From positions 62,001 through 126,000 of the forward strand of contig NZ_RYFD01000004.1 of the NCBI RefSeq assembly GCF_004138135.1: a stretch of DNA of 64,000 nucleotides, in the 5' to 3' direction. Every line of letters begins with the position of its first letter. The first letter of the stretch is position 1. Source of the stretch: Candidatus Oscillochloris fontis. Its GTDB lineage: Bacteria; Chloroflexota; Chloroflexia; Chloroflexales; Chloroflexaceae. A program made the translations under genes and the position numbers. The notes under the pieces are model-generated. The model searched no databases and had not been told where the DNA came from. It worked only from the letters and a program-made list of their open reading frames with translations. Of this stretch, positions 26,622 to 35,900 are shown one piece after another.

Positions 26622-27797
26622 ATGCGAATTGCACTCCTCACGGGTGAGTACCCGCCCCAACCGGGTGGGATTGGTGACTACACCCAACAATTGAGCATCG
26701 CCCTGGCAGCACAGGGGCTAGATGTGGCGGCGCTCACCCTGCGTGAGGGCCGCTTGGTTGCGTGTAGGCCAGATGGTGGTGTTGAGGTACTCTCCGCCCC
26801 AGGGCTGAGTTGGTCGGTGCGGGATTGGCCGAAACTGCGGGTGGCGCTGCGGGTGTGGCGACCGGATTGGCTGCACATTCAATACCAGACCGGCGCGTAT
26901 GGGATGCGGGCGGGGATCAATCTGCTGCCGCGTTACCTGCGCATGCGCGGCGACTGCCCACGGATCGCCGTCACCTTTCACGATCTCCTCGTTCCCTACC
27001 TCTTCCCCAAAGCGGGTCGCCTGCGCAGTTGGCTCAACCAACGCCTCGCCCGTGACGCGGATCGGGTGATCGCCACCAACGCGGCGGATGCGGCCACGTT
27101 GCGCGGGTGGGGGGGGACGCATCTGGCCACGATCCCGATTGGCTCGAATATTGCGGTGGCACCGCCTGCCAACTATGATCGGCGGGCGTGGCGGGCGCAG
27201 ATGGGGATCGCGGACGATATGTTCGTGGTGGCCTATTTTGGGCTACTCTCGCCCAGCAAGGGCGTGGATCTGCTGGTGGAGGCACTGGCCGAGATACCGC
27301 CGGGTCGTGCGTGGCGTCTGGTCATCATTGGCGGGGCGGCCACGGCCCCCCAGGATGTGGCCTTTGCCGCCGAGGTGGAGCGCCGGATCACCCAGTTGGG
27401 GCTGGGGGCGCAGATCATTCGCACCGGGCATGTGGAAGCGTCCGAGGTCTCTGGGCACCTGCTCGCCGCCGACTGCGCGGCGCTACCCTTCCGCGATGGA
27501 GCCTCGTTGCGCCGTGGGAGCCTCTTGGCGGCGCTCGCCCACGGCTGCCCGGTGATTACGACCAGCCCCAGCGACCCTAGTGCAGCAGCGATCCTCGCGG
27601 CGGGGCCGGGGGCGCTGTGCATCCCCGTGGATGATCGGGCCGCGCTGGGGGCCGCGTTGCGTCAGGTTGCGGGCGATGCTAACCTGCGGCGAGCGTTGGG
27701 CCAAGCCGGGCAAGCTGCGGTGGCCGCGTTGGGGTGGCCGCAGATTGCGCGGGCGCATGGGGCGCTCTATCAGGGCCATGCAAATACTTTGATTTAA
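26622..27797 (+). CDS. Glycosyltransferase family 4
   Basis: 391 residues from the ATG at 26622; the longer frame to 26511 is repeat sequence. The N-terminal MRIALLTGEYPPQPGGIGDY is typical of GT4 enzymes and holds the donor-side Gly-rich loop. The C-terminal half has FVVAYFGLLSPSKGVDLLVEA and a late Glu-rich acceptor loop that is weakly conserved. The substrate is unknown. Its place between the polyprenyl synthase and bchYZ allows a role in glycolipids or carotenoid glycosides, but that is only context. Confidence 0.82.
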   Translation: MRIALLTGEYPPQPGGIGDYTQQLSIALAAQGLDVAALTLREGRLVACRPDGGVEVLSAPGLSWSVRDWPKLRVALRVWRPDWLHIQYQTGAYGMRAGINLLPRYLRMRGDCPRIAVTFHDLLVPYLFPKAGRLRSWLNQRLARDADRVIATNAADAATLRGWGGTHLATIPIGSNIAVAPPANYDRRAWRAQMGIADDMFVVAYFGLLSPSKGVDLLVEALAEIPPGRAWRLVIIGGAATAPQDVAFAAEVERRITQLGLGAQIIRTGHVEASEVSGHLLAADCAALPFRDGASLRRGSLLAALAHGCPVITTSPSDPSAAAILAAGPGALCIPVDDRAALGAALRQVAGDANLRRALGQAGQAAVAALGWPQIARAHGALYQGHANTLI

Positions 27798-27835
27798 GAA
27801 ATTTTTGTCTGCATAACCGGCTAGATCCATCCAAA

Positions 27836-27856
27836 GTGTCGTATAATGCCCGACAC
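27836..27856 (+). promoter_or_regulatory. Promoter -10 with overlapping inverted repeat, upstream of bchYZ
   Basis: TATAAT (27842-27847) lies between GTGTCG (27836-27841) and CGACAC (27851-27856), a perfect 6-bp inverted repeat. A regulator bound here would cover the -10. It lies 34 bases before the bchY ATG. It resembles, but does not equal, the TGT-N12-ACA site of PpsR/CrtJ (here the spacing is N13). No good -35 is visible, which fits an activated promoter. Confidence 0.5.
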
Positions 27857-27889
27857 AAATGACTTTGTCCTATCGCAGAGGAGCGACGT

Positions 27890-29182
27890 ATGGCTGAGCA
27901 TACCCCCCCAGCCCCTGATGACGAACTGAGTGCCCCAGAGCCGTTTCGCGGCGGATCATGTAAGTTGCACCCGCAGACGATGTGCCCCGCGTTTGGGGCG
28001 CTGCGGGTGCTTTCGCGGATAGAGGGTGCGCAGCCGGCGATGGTGACCGATGCCGGTTGTCTGTATGGGTTGACCTTTGTGAGCCACTTTTATGCGGCGC
28101 GCAAGAGTATTCTTGCCCCGCAACTCGGAACGGCGGAACTCTCGTCTGGGCAGGTGCAGGAGGCGGCCCAGGCGGTGATCGCCGAGGCGGCGAAGGAACA
28201 AAATGTCAGTGTCATCCCGGTCATTTCGCTCTGTGTGGCCGAAACTGCTGGGTTGGCCGAGGAGTTGTTGCCCACCGAGGTTGATGGGAAGCCGGTGGTG
28301 CTGGTGCGGGTTCCGGCCTATGCGATTCATTCGCACCCCGAAGCAAAAGATATTGCGCTGGCGGCGGTCATGCGCCGTTTTGTTGATGCGCAGGTTGAGG
28401 CGGAACCACACACCCTCGCCCTGCTGGGCGAGGTCTTCCCGGCTGATCCACTGATCATTGATGGCCTGCTGCGCAAGATGGGCGGGCGGGTGGTGACGAC
28501 GCTGCCCGGTCGCCATGTGGATGAGTTGAAGTTGGCCGGACGCGCCACGGCGGTTGCGGCGTTGCATCCTTACTACCGTGAGACGGTGGGGGTGCTGCGT
28601 GAGCGCGGTATTGGGGTGGTGACGGGTGCGCCGATTGGGGTGGAGGGCAGTGCGGCCTGGATTCGGGCAGTTGGGGCGGCGCTGGATCTGGACGAGGAGG
28701 TGGTGGAGCAGGTGGCAAGTGCGGAGGAGGCCGCAGCACGGGGCTTCTTGGCCATGCAGCCGCTCAAGGGCACCACGATCATGCTCTCTGGCTATGAGGG
28801 TAACGAGATGCTCTATGCGCGCCTGCTGATCGAGGGCGGTGCGCATGTCCCCTATGTCAGCACCAGCATTGGCCAGAGTATGCTCACCGCCGCCGATGAG
28901 GCATGGCTGAAGGCCCACGGCTGTGAGACGGTGGTCTACCGCAAGGCGATTGAGGATGATATGGCGGCGATGGAGTACTGGAGGTTTGATCTGGTGATCG
29001 GGACGACGACGCTGGCGGCGCATGCCAAGGAATTGGGCATCCCGGCGGTCTACTACACCAATATTCTGAGTGTGCGCCCGCTCTTCCTCGCCGGTGGCAT
29101 GATCGCCTCGCTCAGTTTTGTGCGCGAGCTGTTGGGCCGCAAGCCGCTGTATGAGCGTATGGTTGATTTCTTCCAGAGGTAG
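27890..29182 (+). CDS. bchY: Chlorophyllide a oxidoreductase subunit BchY
   Basis: 430 residues. The segment MCPAFGALRVLSR followed by GCLYGLTFVSHFYAARKS is the BchY signature; the nitrogenase-like BchN does not have it. The Cys residues in CKLHPQTMC and DAGC are candidate ligands for the [4Fe-4S] cluster shared with BchZ. With BchX and BchZ it reduces ring B of chlorophyllide a to bacteriochlorophyllide. bchX is not in the window. ATG with GAGGAG six bases upstream; bchZ starts three bases after its stop. Confidence 0.93.
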   Translation: MAEHTPPAPDDELSAPEPFRGGSCKLHPQTMCPAFGALRVLSRIEGAQPAMVTDAGCLYGLTFVSHFYAARKSILAPQLGTAELSSGQVQEAAQAVIAEAAKEQNVSVIPVISLCVAETAGLAEELLPTEVDGKPVVLVRVPAYAIHSHPEAKDIALAAVMRRFVDAQVEAEPHTLALLGEVFPADPLIIDGLLRKMGGRVVTTLPGRHVDELKLAGRATAVAALHPYYRETVGVLRERGIGVVTGAPIGVEGSAAWIRAVGAALDLDEEVVEQVASAEEAAARGFLAMQPLKGTTIMLSGYEGNEMLYARLLIEGGAHVPYVSTSIGQSMLTAADEAWLKAHGCETVVYRKAIEDDMAAMEYWRFDLVIGTTTLAAHAKELGIPAVYYTNILSVRPLFLAGGMIASLSFVRELLGRKPLYERMVDFFQR

Positions 29183-29184
29183 CT

Positions 29185-30693
29185 ATGTCCATTACCCTGA
29201 TCCGTGACATTTCCGATTCCTCGTCCTATTGGGGGGCGAGTTGGGTCTTTGGCTGCTTCCCCGACATTCATATTGTGTGTGATGCGCCGATTGGGTGCTA
29301 TAACCTGCTGGGGATGGCGATCACCGATTATACCGATGCGCTGCCACATATGGCGAACCTGACGCCGACCTCGATCCGTGAGGAGGATGTGATCAATGGG
29401 ACGACCAAGGCGTTGCAGCGCACGATTGATGATCTACGTGGCTTGGGGACGTTGGAGGGCAAGCGGCTGTTGGTGATCAGTACCGCTGAGAGTGAGATGA
29501 TCAGTGCTGACCACAAGCAGTTTTTGGCTCAACTCGATCCTGAGGCGCGCTTCTTCTGGAGCCAGTCGTTAGATCATGATGAGTGGCAGGGGCGCGAGCG
29601 GGCGTTGCTCTTTGCCTGGGAGGAGTATGGCAAGCCCTTGGTTCCTGCGAATGCCGCGCCCAAGGCGGCCAATCTGGTCAACATCATCGGGCCATCGCTG
29701 GGCTGCTTCAACGCCCCCGCCGATCTGCACGAGGTGAAGCGGCTGATTACCGGGGTGGGCGGCGAGCTGAACCTGGTCTACCCGTATGAGGCCAGCCTCG
29801 CGGCGACGCCTAAACTGGCCGCTGCGGCGGTGAATGTGGTGCTCTACCGCGAGTTTGGTACGGGCTTGGCCGAGGCGTTGGGGCGGCCCTACCTCTTCGC
29901 GCCCTTCGGGGTCTTCGGCACCACCGAGTTTCTGCGCGAGCTTGGCGCACTGCTCGGCACCCCCAGTGATCAGGTCGAGGCATTCATTGCCGCCGAGAAG
30001 CGTACCACCCTCCAGGCGGTCTGGGATCTGTGGCGCGGCCCCCAGAGTGACTGGTTTGCGACGGTGGATTGCGCGGTTGTGGCCGGGCGCAGTTATGTGG
30101 AAGGGCTGACGCAGTTCCTCGGCAACGAGTTGGGGATGAAGATCGCGTGGTCGTCGGGGCGTCCGCGCCGCGAGGAGGAGCCGGACAATAGCGAGATTCG
30201 TCGCCGTCTGCACACGAAGCCTCCGGCCTTCATCTTCGGCAGCATCAACGAGAAGATCTATCTGGCCGAAACGAATGCGCGGATGACCCAATTCATCCCG
30301 GCGACCTTCCCCGGTCCGGTGGTGCGGCGCACGATGGGGACGCCGTTTATGGGCTATGCGGGGGCGGCCAACATTATGCAGGAGTTGGTGAACCGCTTCT
30401 ACGATATTGTGTTCAACTTTTTGCCGGTGGAGCAGGTGAAGGTGGAGACGGCGGGGCATGGGCCACCGGCAGGGCCACCGGCAGCAGCGGCAAGCGCGGC
30501 ATCGGCGGAGACGATGGCGTGGAGTAAGGAGGCGACCGAGCGGCTGGATGCGGCGCTTGAGCAGGTGCCGTTTTTGGCGCGTATCAGCGCGAGCCGCACG
30601 TTGCGTTTGGCGGCGGAAGAGGCGGCACGGGTACGCGGGTTGCGTGAGGTGAATGTGGCGATGGTCGAAGCAGCCATTGCGCGGGGAGTCTAG
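29185..30693 (+). CDS. bchZ: Chlorophyllide a oxidoreductase subunit BchZ
   Basis: 502 residues. The N-terminus has SSYWGASWVFGCFPDIHIVC, then APIGCYNLLG and DYTDALPH, the BchZ pattern. The C-terminus (about 440-500) is a PCP_red domain (WSKEATERLDAALEQVPFLA, then SASRTLRLAAEEAA), as in BchB and BchZ. It forms the catalytic heterodimer with BchY. Tight spacing after bchY shows an operon. A Pro/Ala-rich linker (about 425-440) precedes the C-terminal domain. A 32-bp palindrome follows the stop. Confidence 0.93.
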   Translation: MSITLIRDISDSSSYWGASWVFGCFPDIHIVCDAPIGCYNLLGMAITDYTDALPHMANLTPTSIREEDVINGTTKALQRTIDDLRGLGTLEGKRLLVISTAESEMISADHKQFLAQLDPEARFFWSQSLDHDEWQGRERALLFAWEEYGKPLVPANAAPKAANLVNIIGPSLGCFNAPADLHEVKRLITGVGGELNLVYPYEASLAATPKLAAAAVNVVLYREFGTGLAEALGRPYLFAPFGVFGTTEFLRELGALLGTPSDQVEAFIAAEKRTTLQAVWDLWRGPQSDWFATVDCAVVAGRSYVEGLTQFLGNELGMKIAWSSGRPRREEEPDNSEIRRRLHTKPPAFIFGSINEKIYLAETNARMTQFIPATFPGPVVRRTMGTPFMGYAGAANIMQELVNRFYDIVFNFLPVEQVKVETAGHGPPAGPPAAAASAASAETMAWSKEATERLDAALEQVPFLARISASRTLRLAAEEAARVRGLREVNVAMVEAAIARGV

Positions 30694-30708
30694 GGGCCGC
30701 GCTTCATC

Positions 30709-30780
30709 TACCGCAGAGGACGCAGAGGGGCGCAGAGGTTTAGACAATAACCTCTGCGCCCCTCTGCGTCCTCTGCGGTA
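30709..30780. terminator. 32-bp perfect palindrome between bchZ and the pseudouridine synthase gene
   Basis: 30709-30740 pairs with 30749-30780 without mismatch around an 8-base loop (TAGACAAT). The arm is itself made of three GGACGCAGAGG-like units. It lies between convergent genes and is likely to end transcription in both directions. CCGCAGAGGACGCAGAGG is a sequence often seen in intergenic palindromes of unrelated bacteria. Confidence 0.88.
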
Positions 30781-30794
30781 AACCTTAGGGTCGC

Positions 30795-30817
30795 GACGCA
30801 ATATGTTGCGTGCTACT
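30795..30817. repeat. Degenerate GACGCAA palindrome at the pseudouridine synthase stop
   Basis: GACGCAAtatgTTGCGTGCTAC is a worn copy of the TAGAGACGCAA repeat. Its right end, read on the minus strand, gives the TAG stop (30813-30815) of the pseudouridine synthase. Confidence 0.7.
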
Positions 30818-32660
30818 CACCATCTTCGGTTTTGCCACGCGGGCGAATCGGGAAGTTGGGGCGACCACGCGGGCGGCTGCGGAAGCTGGCCGCAGGTGAC
30901 CGGCCTGCTCCAGTCGCTTTCTTCTCGGTTGGGGCTTCCTGGCGCGGTGTCGGAGGTGCTACCTCTTCGGCGCGTGGGCGTTCGTAGCGCGGTGCGCGGC
31001 TCTCGCTGGGTGCTGCGGGACGCTCTTCACGCGCCTCGCGACGGGGCGCACCGTAGCTGCCGCGGCCCTCGTCACGACGGGGTGCGCCGTAGCCACCCCG
31101 TCCCTCATCGCGGCGGGGCGGGCCATCCTCGCGACGGGGCGCACCGTAGCTGCCGCGGCCCTCGTCGCGGCGGGGTGCGCCGTAGCCACCCCGTCCCTCA
31201 TCGCGGCGGGGCGGACCATCCTCGCGGCGGGGTGCACCGTAACCACCTCGGCCTTCGTCACGACGGGGTGGGCCATCCTCGCGGCGGGGCGCGCCGTAGC
31301 TGCCGCGACCCTCGTCACGGCGGGGCGCGCCGTAACCACCGCGACCTTCGTCACGACGCGGGGGGCCATCTTCGCGGCGGGGCGCACCGTAACCACCGCG
31401 ACCCTCGTCACGACGCGGGGGGCCATCTTCGCGGCGGGGCGCACCGTAGCTGCCGCGACCCTCGTCACGGCGGGGTGCGCCGTAACCACCTCGGCCCTCG
31501 TCACGACGCGGTGGGCCATCTTCGCGGCGGGGTGCGCCGTAACCACCTCGGCCCTCGTCACGACGCGGCGGGCCATCTTCGCGGCGGGGTGCGCCGTAAC
31601 CACCGCGACCCTCATCACGACGGGGTGCGCCGTAACCACCTCGGCCCTCGTCACGACGCGGCGGGCCATCTTCGCGGCGGGGTGCGCCGTAACCACCTCG
31701 GCCCTCGTCACGACGCGGCGGGCCATCCTCGCGGCGGGGTGGGCCGTAGCTGCCTCGGCCTTCCTCACGGCGCGGCGGGCCATCCTCGCGGCGGAACTCA
31801 CCACGCCCACGCGGCGGGCCATCCTCGCGGCGGAACTCGCCACGCCCACGCGGCGGGCCATCTTCGCGGCGGGATTCGCTGCGACTGCCTGCCGATTGAC
31901 GCTTACCGTTCACCTCCATACGCTCACCCGACTCACGGCGCACCGCAACGTGGGTGCGTAACGCCGCTACTTCTTCCTCAGTGAGCGGACGCCACGAACG
32001 CAATGGAAGATCGCCAAGCAGCAGATCACCTTCACGGACACGGATCAGGCGCAACACCTCATACCCTAGCAGGTGCGCCACTTCGCGGATCTGGCGCTTG
32101 CGCCCTTCGCGCAACACCACCCGGAACCACGGCCCTTCGGCAGTCGTTTCAAGCAGATCGACCCACGCCGGCGCGGTGGGTTCACCATTCAGCAATACCC
32201 CTTCACGCCACTGGCGCAACGCATCCACATCGAGTGGGCGGTCGAGCAACGCCCGATACTCCTTCTCGATCTCGAAGCGCGGGTGGGTTAGTTGGTGGGT
32301 CAACTCGCCATCATCGGTGAGGAGCAGCAAGCCCTCGCTATCCACATCCAAGCGGCCAACTGGGTAGACCCGCGCAGGCACATCAACCAGATCAATGACG
32401 GTAGGGCGGCCCTGGGGATCATCAACAGTCGAGACAAATCCAACCGGCTTGTTGAGTACAAGGTAGGTTCGTGTCGTCGGCTTCCGTACCGGCTGACCAT
32501 CAACTTCAATAACATCCGCATCAAGATCCACGCGGGTTCCAGGTTCCTGGACAACCCGACCATTCACACACACACGACCAGCGGCGATCAACGCCTCGCA
32601 GTCACGACGAGAAGCGACACCCGCGTTGGCGAGCACCTTCTGAAGACGTTCAGCACTCAC
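30813..32660 (-). CDS. Pseudouridine synthase (RsuA/RluB family) with long Arg/Gly-rich repeat tail
   Basis: 615 residues from the GTG at 32660, which has AAGGAAGG eight bases upstream. An S4 domain (LQKVLANAGVASRRDCEAL) and the catalytic domain with VGRLDVDSEGLLLLTDDGE (catalytic Asp in GRLD) fill the first 235 residues; REGRKRQIREV completes the family signs. The remaining half is built from the modules RREDGPP and RRDEGRGGYGAP in a 50-residue higher-order repeat, followed by a basic tail. The tail is probably disordered and RNA-binding. The family modifies 23S or 16S rRNA; the exact target is not clear. Confidence 0.88.
   Translation of the reverse strand: MSAERLQKVLANAGVASRRDCEALIAAGRVCVNGRVVQEPGTRVDLDADVIEVDGQPVRKPTTRTYLVLNKPVGFVSTVDDPQGRPTVIDLVDVPARVYPVGRLDVDSEGLLLLTDDGELTHQLTHPRFEIEKEYRALLDRPLDVDALRQWREGVLLNGEPTAPAWVDLLETTAEGPWFRVVLREGRKRQIREVAHLLGYEVLRLIRVREGDLLLGDLPLRSWRPLTEEEVAALRTHVAVRRESGERMEVNGKRQSAGSRSESRREDGPPRGRGEFRREDGPPRGRGEFRREDGPPRREEGRGSYGPPRREDGPPRRDEGRGGYGAPRREDGPPRRDEGRGGYGAPRRDEGRGGYGAPRREDGPPRRDEGRGGYGAPRREDGPPRRDEGRGGYGAPRRDEGRGSYGAPRREDGPPRRDEGRGGYGAPRREDGPPRRDEGRGGYGAPRRDEGRGSYGAPRREDGPPRRDEGRGGYGAPRREDGPPRRDEGRGGYGAPRRDEGRGSYGAPRREDGPPRRDEGRGGYGAPRRDEGRGSYGAPRREAREERPAAPSESRAPRYERPRAEEVAPPTPRQEAPTEKKATGAGRSPAASFRSRPRGRPNFPIRPRGKTEDGE
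30890..31890 (-). repeat. Coding tandem repeat of the RGG-like tail
   Basis: About 1 kb of near-identical 21- and 36-bp modules encoding RREDGPP and RRDEGR(G/S)YGAP. The order 7-12-7-12-12 residues recurs as a 150-bp unit at least three times. The high DNA identity between units points to recent expansion by recombination; the array length is likely to vary between strains and may be misassembled. Confidence 0.9.
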
Positions 32661-32708
32661 AATAACACCTTCCTTGAGCCCATATTGGTTGATAGGGCGG
32701 GAGTTCAA

Positions 32709-32940
32709 CGACCTGAACTACTTGGTATTCGCGCCAGCTCTCGCTAGTGCGTTGTAGTCAGGTTCATGAGGAGATTTCGTGCGGATAAGATTGAGGTCGG
32801 CACGGCACCGTAGAATGACTCACACGGGCAAAGGTAGTATACCACAAAGCACACACATGTCGTGTACAATACCAACTGTCTCCCCCGCAGCAATACGAGG
32901 CGACGTGTGCCCGGTGGCACCAGTGCGCCCTGATGGTGCA
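32709..32940. other. Divergent promoter region
   Basis: 232 bases between the pseudouridine synthase and the cyclase/ATPase gene. An AT-rich stretch with AGTATACCAC near 32835 could hold a -10 for the plus-strand gene. The frame of the plus-strand gene is open through part of it, with an ATG at 32857. No repeat is seen. Confidence 0.35.
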
Positions 32941-35900
32941 ATGAACCACGATCTGGTCAGCCCATTTTTACGCCCCTTTCTTTCACATTGGCTTATGGAG
33001 CGGATCGGCACACCCGCCCTCCAGCCAGGGATGGTCTATCGTTGTCATGCAACTATTCTCTATGCTGATCTAAGCGGTTTTACGCGCTTAACCGCCACGT
33101 TTGCTACCCAACCAGATGGTGCCGAGCAACTGCATGATTCATTGACACACTTTTTTGATGCGCTGATTGATACGATTATTGCCCATGGTGGGGATGTTGC
33201 GACCATTGCGGGGGATGCGTTGACGGCGTGGTGGCCGGATCGCTACGACATTGAGGTGGCGCAGCGGTGTGGCGCGGCGCTGATCGCGGTGCTGAAAGAT
33301 CTGCCCGCAATCGAGACACCCCACGGTCCGTTCCGGCTAGATGTGCGAATTGGTGTGAGTGCTGGGGCGACCTATGTGGTTCTGGCGGGCTTGCCTATTC
33401 ATGGCCTCTATGTGGTGATCTATGGGCCAGCGATACGTGCGGCAACTCGTGCTGAACAGTCGGCGCGACCAGGAACCATTCACAGTATTGATGCACCATG
33501 CCTGGACGATGCAGATCAACTACCAACCACGAGCACTGTTGAGCCAACCACCACGATTAGTTGGGAGCACTTCCTCCCGCCGACATTTGCCGAACGGCTC
33601 CGTTCGCATGATCTAATTCCTGAATATCGGCGGTGTGTGCCCGCCTTCGCCAACTTTGCGCTGCCAGTGCAGCCCGAAGATCTGCACCGCCTCGTCTCCC
33701 ATGTCCAGGCCGTCGTACTCCGTTGGGGTGGTTGGCTGAATGAGGTCGAGGTCGGTGATAAGGGGGCGGTATTTGTCATGCTCTTTGGTGCTCCGGTGGC
33801 ACGTGGTGATGACCCCAGCCGTGCGGTTGGTTGCTGTATGGAACTGCGAGATCGCGGGTTGATTGATCGGGCAGCGGTGACGGTGGGGATTCTGTTTGTG
33901 GGCACCGTGGGCAGCCAACAACGGCGGGTCTATACGGCCCAGGGCGATGACATGAACCTCGCTGCCCACCTGATGCAACGCGCACGTTCTGGTGAGGTAC
34001 TCGTTTCGGGGCGCATCCGCGCCGAGATCATGGGGCGCTACCAGACTAGCGAAGTCACGCAGATTATCACCAAGGGCCACCGCGAGGGGGTCCCGGTGGC
34101 GCGGGTGATTTCGGGGGGCGCACGGATTGGGCGGGGGGTGGCGTTGCAGCGCTATCTGCCCAATGCGGTGAGCCTGGTTGGGCGAACCGAGGAGCGCCGT
34201 GCGATGCAGTCCGCCGCTCAGCGGGCCGTGAATGGGCGCTTGAGTATCATTCTGCTCGAAGGCGAGTCGGGGATTGGGAAGAGTTACATTTTACAGGATT
34301 TGGCCGCGAGTTGGATCGAACGCGGCTACCGTGGCTATAGTAGCGAGTGTGTGAGTGGCGGGATTGGTCTGCCGCTATTGGCATGGCGGCCTATTCTGGC
34401 CGATATTTGTGGTATTGATGAGGGAGCCAACCTGAAGATCCAGCGCGATCAGTTTGAGGATGCGCTGATGACGATTCCGCCTATTGATCCCGCGACTCAG
34501 CAATCGTTGGCATGGATTCTGGGCGTGAATGAGGAGGTTCCCACTGAAGGGATGAGCCTCCTGAGTGATCCCGAAGAGCAAGCGAGCTTGATCGGGGTGG
34601 TGATTGAGCTTATCCGCGCTCAACTCCAACTCGGCCCCCTGCTGATTGTGCTGGAGGATATTCATTGGGCCGATGTGCTCTCACTCCAGGTAGCGGCGCA
34701 ATTACTCCATGCACCAGTCGGTGAAGAGTTCTTCCCCCTTTGCTTGACTCTCTCGCACCGCCCATTGGATTCGGCTGCTCCGCCTGCACTCAACGCGCTA
34801 CGTAATGATCGCCGGACGACCCGCGTGCGCTTGGGGCGGCTGAGTAGTGCCCAGAGTGTTGAGTTGATCCGCGCCCTGCTCGGTGTCGCCGAGGTGCAAC
34901 CTGAATTGCGCCAACATATCGAACGCCAGACCGAAGGCCAGCCGCTCTTTATCAAAGAGTATCTGCGGGTGCTGCAACAACAGAACTTGGCTTTTATCGA
35001 AGATGGTGTCGCCAAACTGGTGCCCAACGCCCTGACGATGCAGGTCTCAAGCTCGGCGCAGGGGGTTATTCAGGCCCGTGTTGATCGGCTCGATGAACCA
35101 ACTCGCCTCACCCTCAAGGCAGCGGCGGTGATTGGGCGCAGTTTCCCCTTTCGTCTGCTGAAGAAGATCCACCCGGCCCATCCGAGCGACCAAGTACTAT
35201 TAGCCCAACTCACGACTCTGATCCATCTGAAGATCATCGATCTCGAACTCGAAGATCCCGAACGGGTCTACCGTTTTATGTATGGCATTACCCACGAAGT
35301 TGCCTACACCAGCCTGCTCTTTGGCCAGCGCCGTCAGCTCCACGCCGCCGTCGCACGTTGGTACGAACAGACCTATGCAGCCGATATTGTGGCCGGACGT
35401 GCTGCGATGGCGGTCTATGATGTGCTTATCTCGCACTTGCACCGTGCTGAGGAGTGGCAGCGCCTCACCCGCTATGCGCGGATTGCCGCCGAACAGGCGG
35501 CGCAGCTCTTCTCCAATACCGCTGCGCTGCGCTATATCGAGCAGGCACTGATCATGACGACCGAACCGACTGAACGGGCAGATCTGCTCTTATTACGTGT
35601 GATGATCAATGATCGAGTAGAAAATCACAGCAGTCAATTTGAAGATCTTGAAGCCATACGCCAGATTAGTGAGCAACTGAACGACCGCTTGCGGTTACTC
35701 TATGTTCACTATTATCATTTGGGGCATTTGTTAGCTGTCGGTATGTATGGCCATGTACTCAAACAGTGTCAGCAGTTTGAAGCGACGATCTCTCAAGTTG
35801 CCAACGAACAGTCCGTAGCCGACCGCTTGCGGCAGATTCGGCTCTTACGCGCTGGGACACGTGATCTCTGCGGAGCGGCCTATACTGCTGCCGGTGATCT

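Noticed and set aside
27890-30693. Reading of the bch pair as bchN/bchB (protochlorophyllide reductase)
   Set aside because: GLTFVSHFYAARKS and DYTDALPH are BchY and BchZ features; the N-termini typical of BchN and BchB are absent.
29569-30801. 410-residue minus-strand open frame over bchZ
   Set aside because: Antisense shadow of bchZ; His/Arg/Gln-rich composition with no recognisable domain.
30803-31984. 393-residue plus-strand open frame, rich in His/Gly/Arg
   Set aside because: It is the antisense of the RGG-like repeat of the pseudouridine synthase. The repeat keeps several frames open; there is no ribosome-binding site and no family match.
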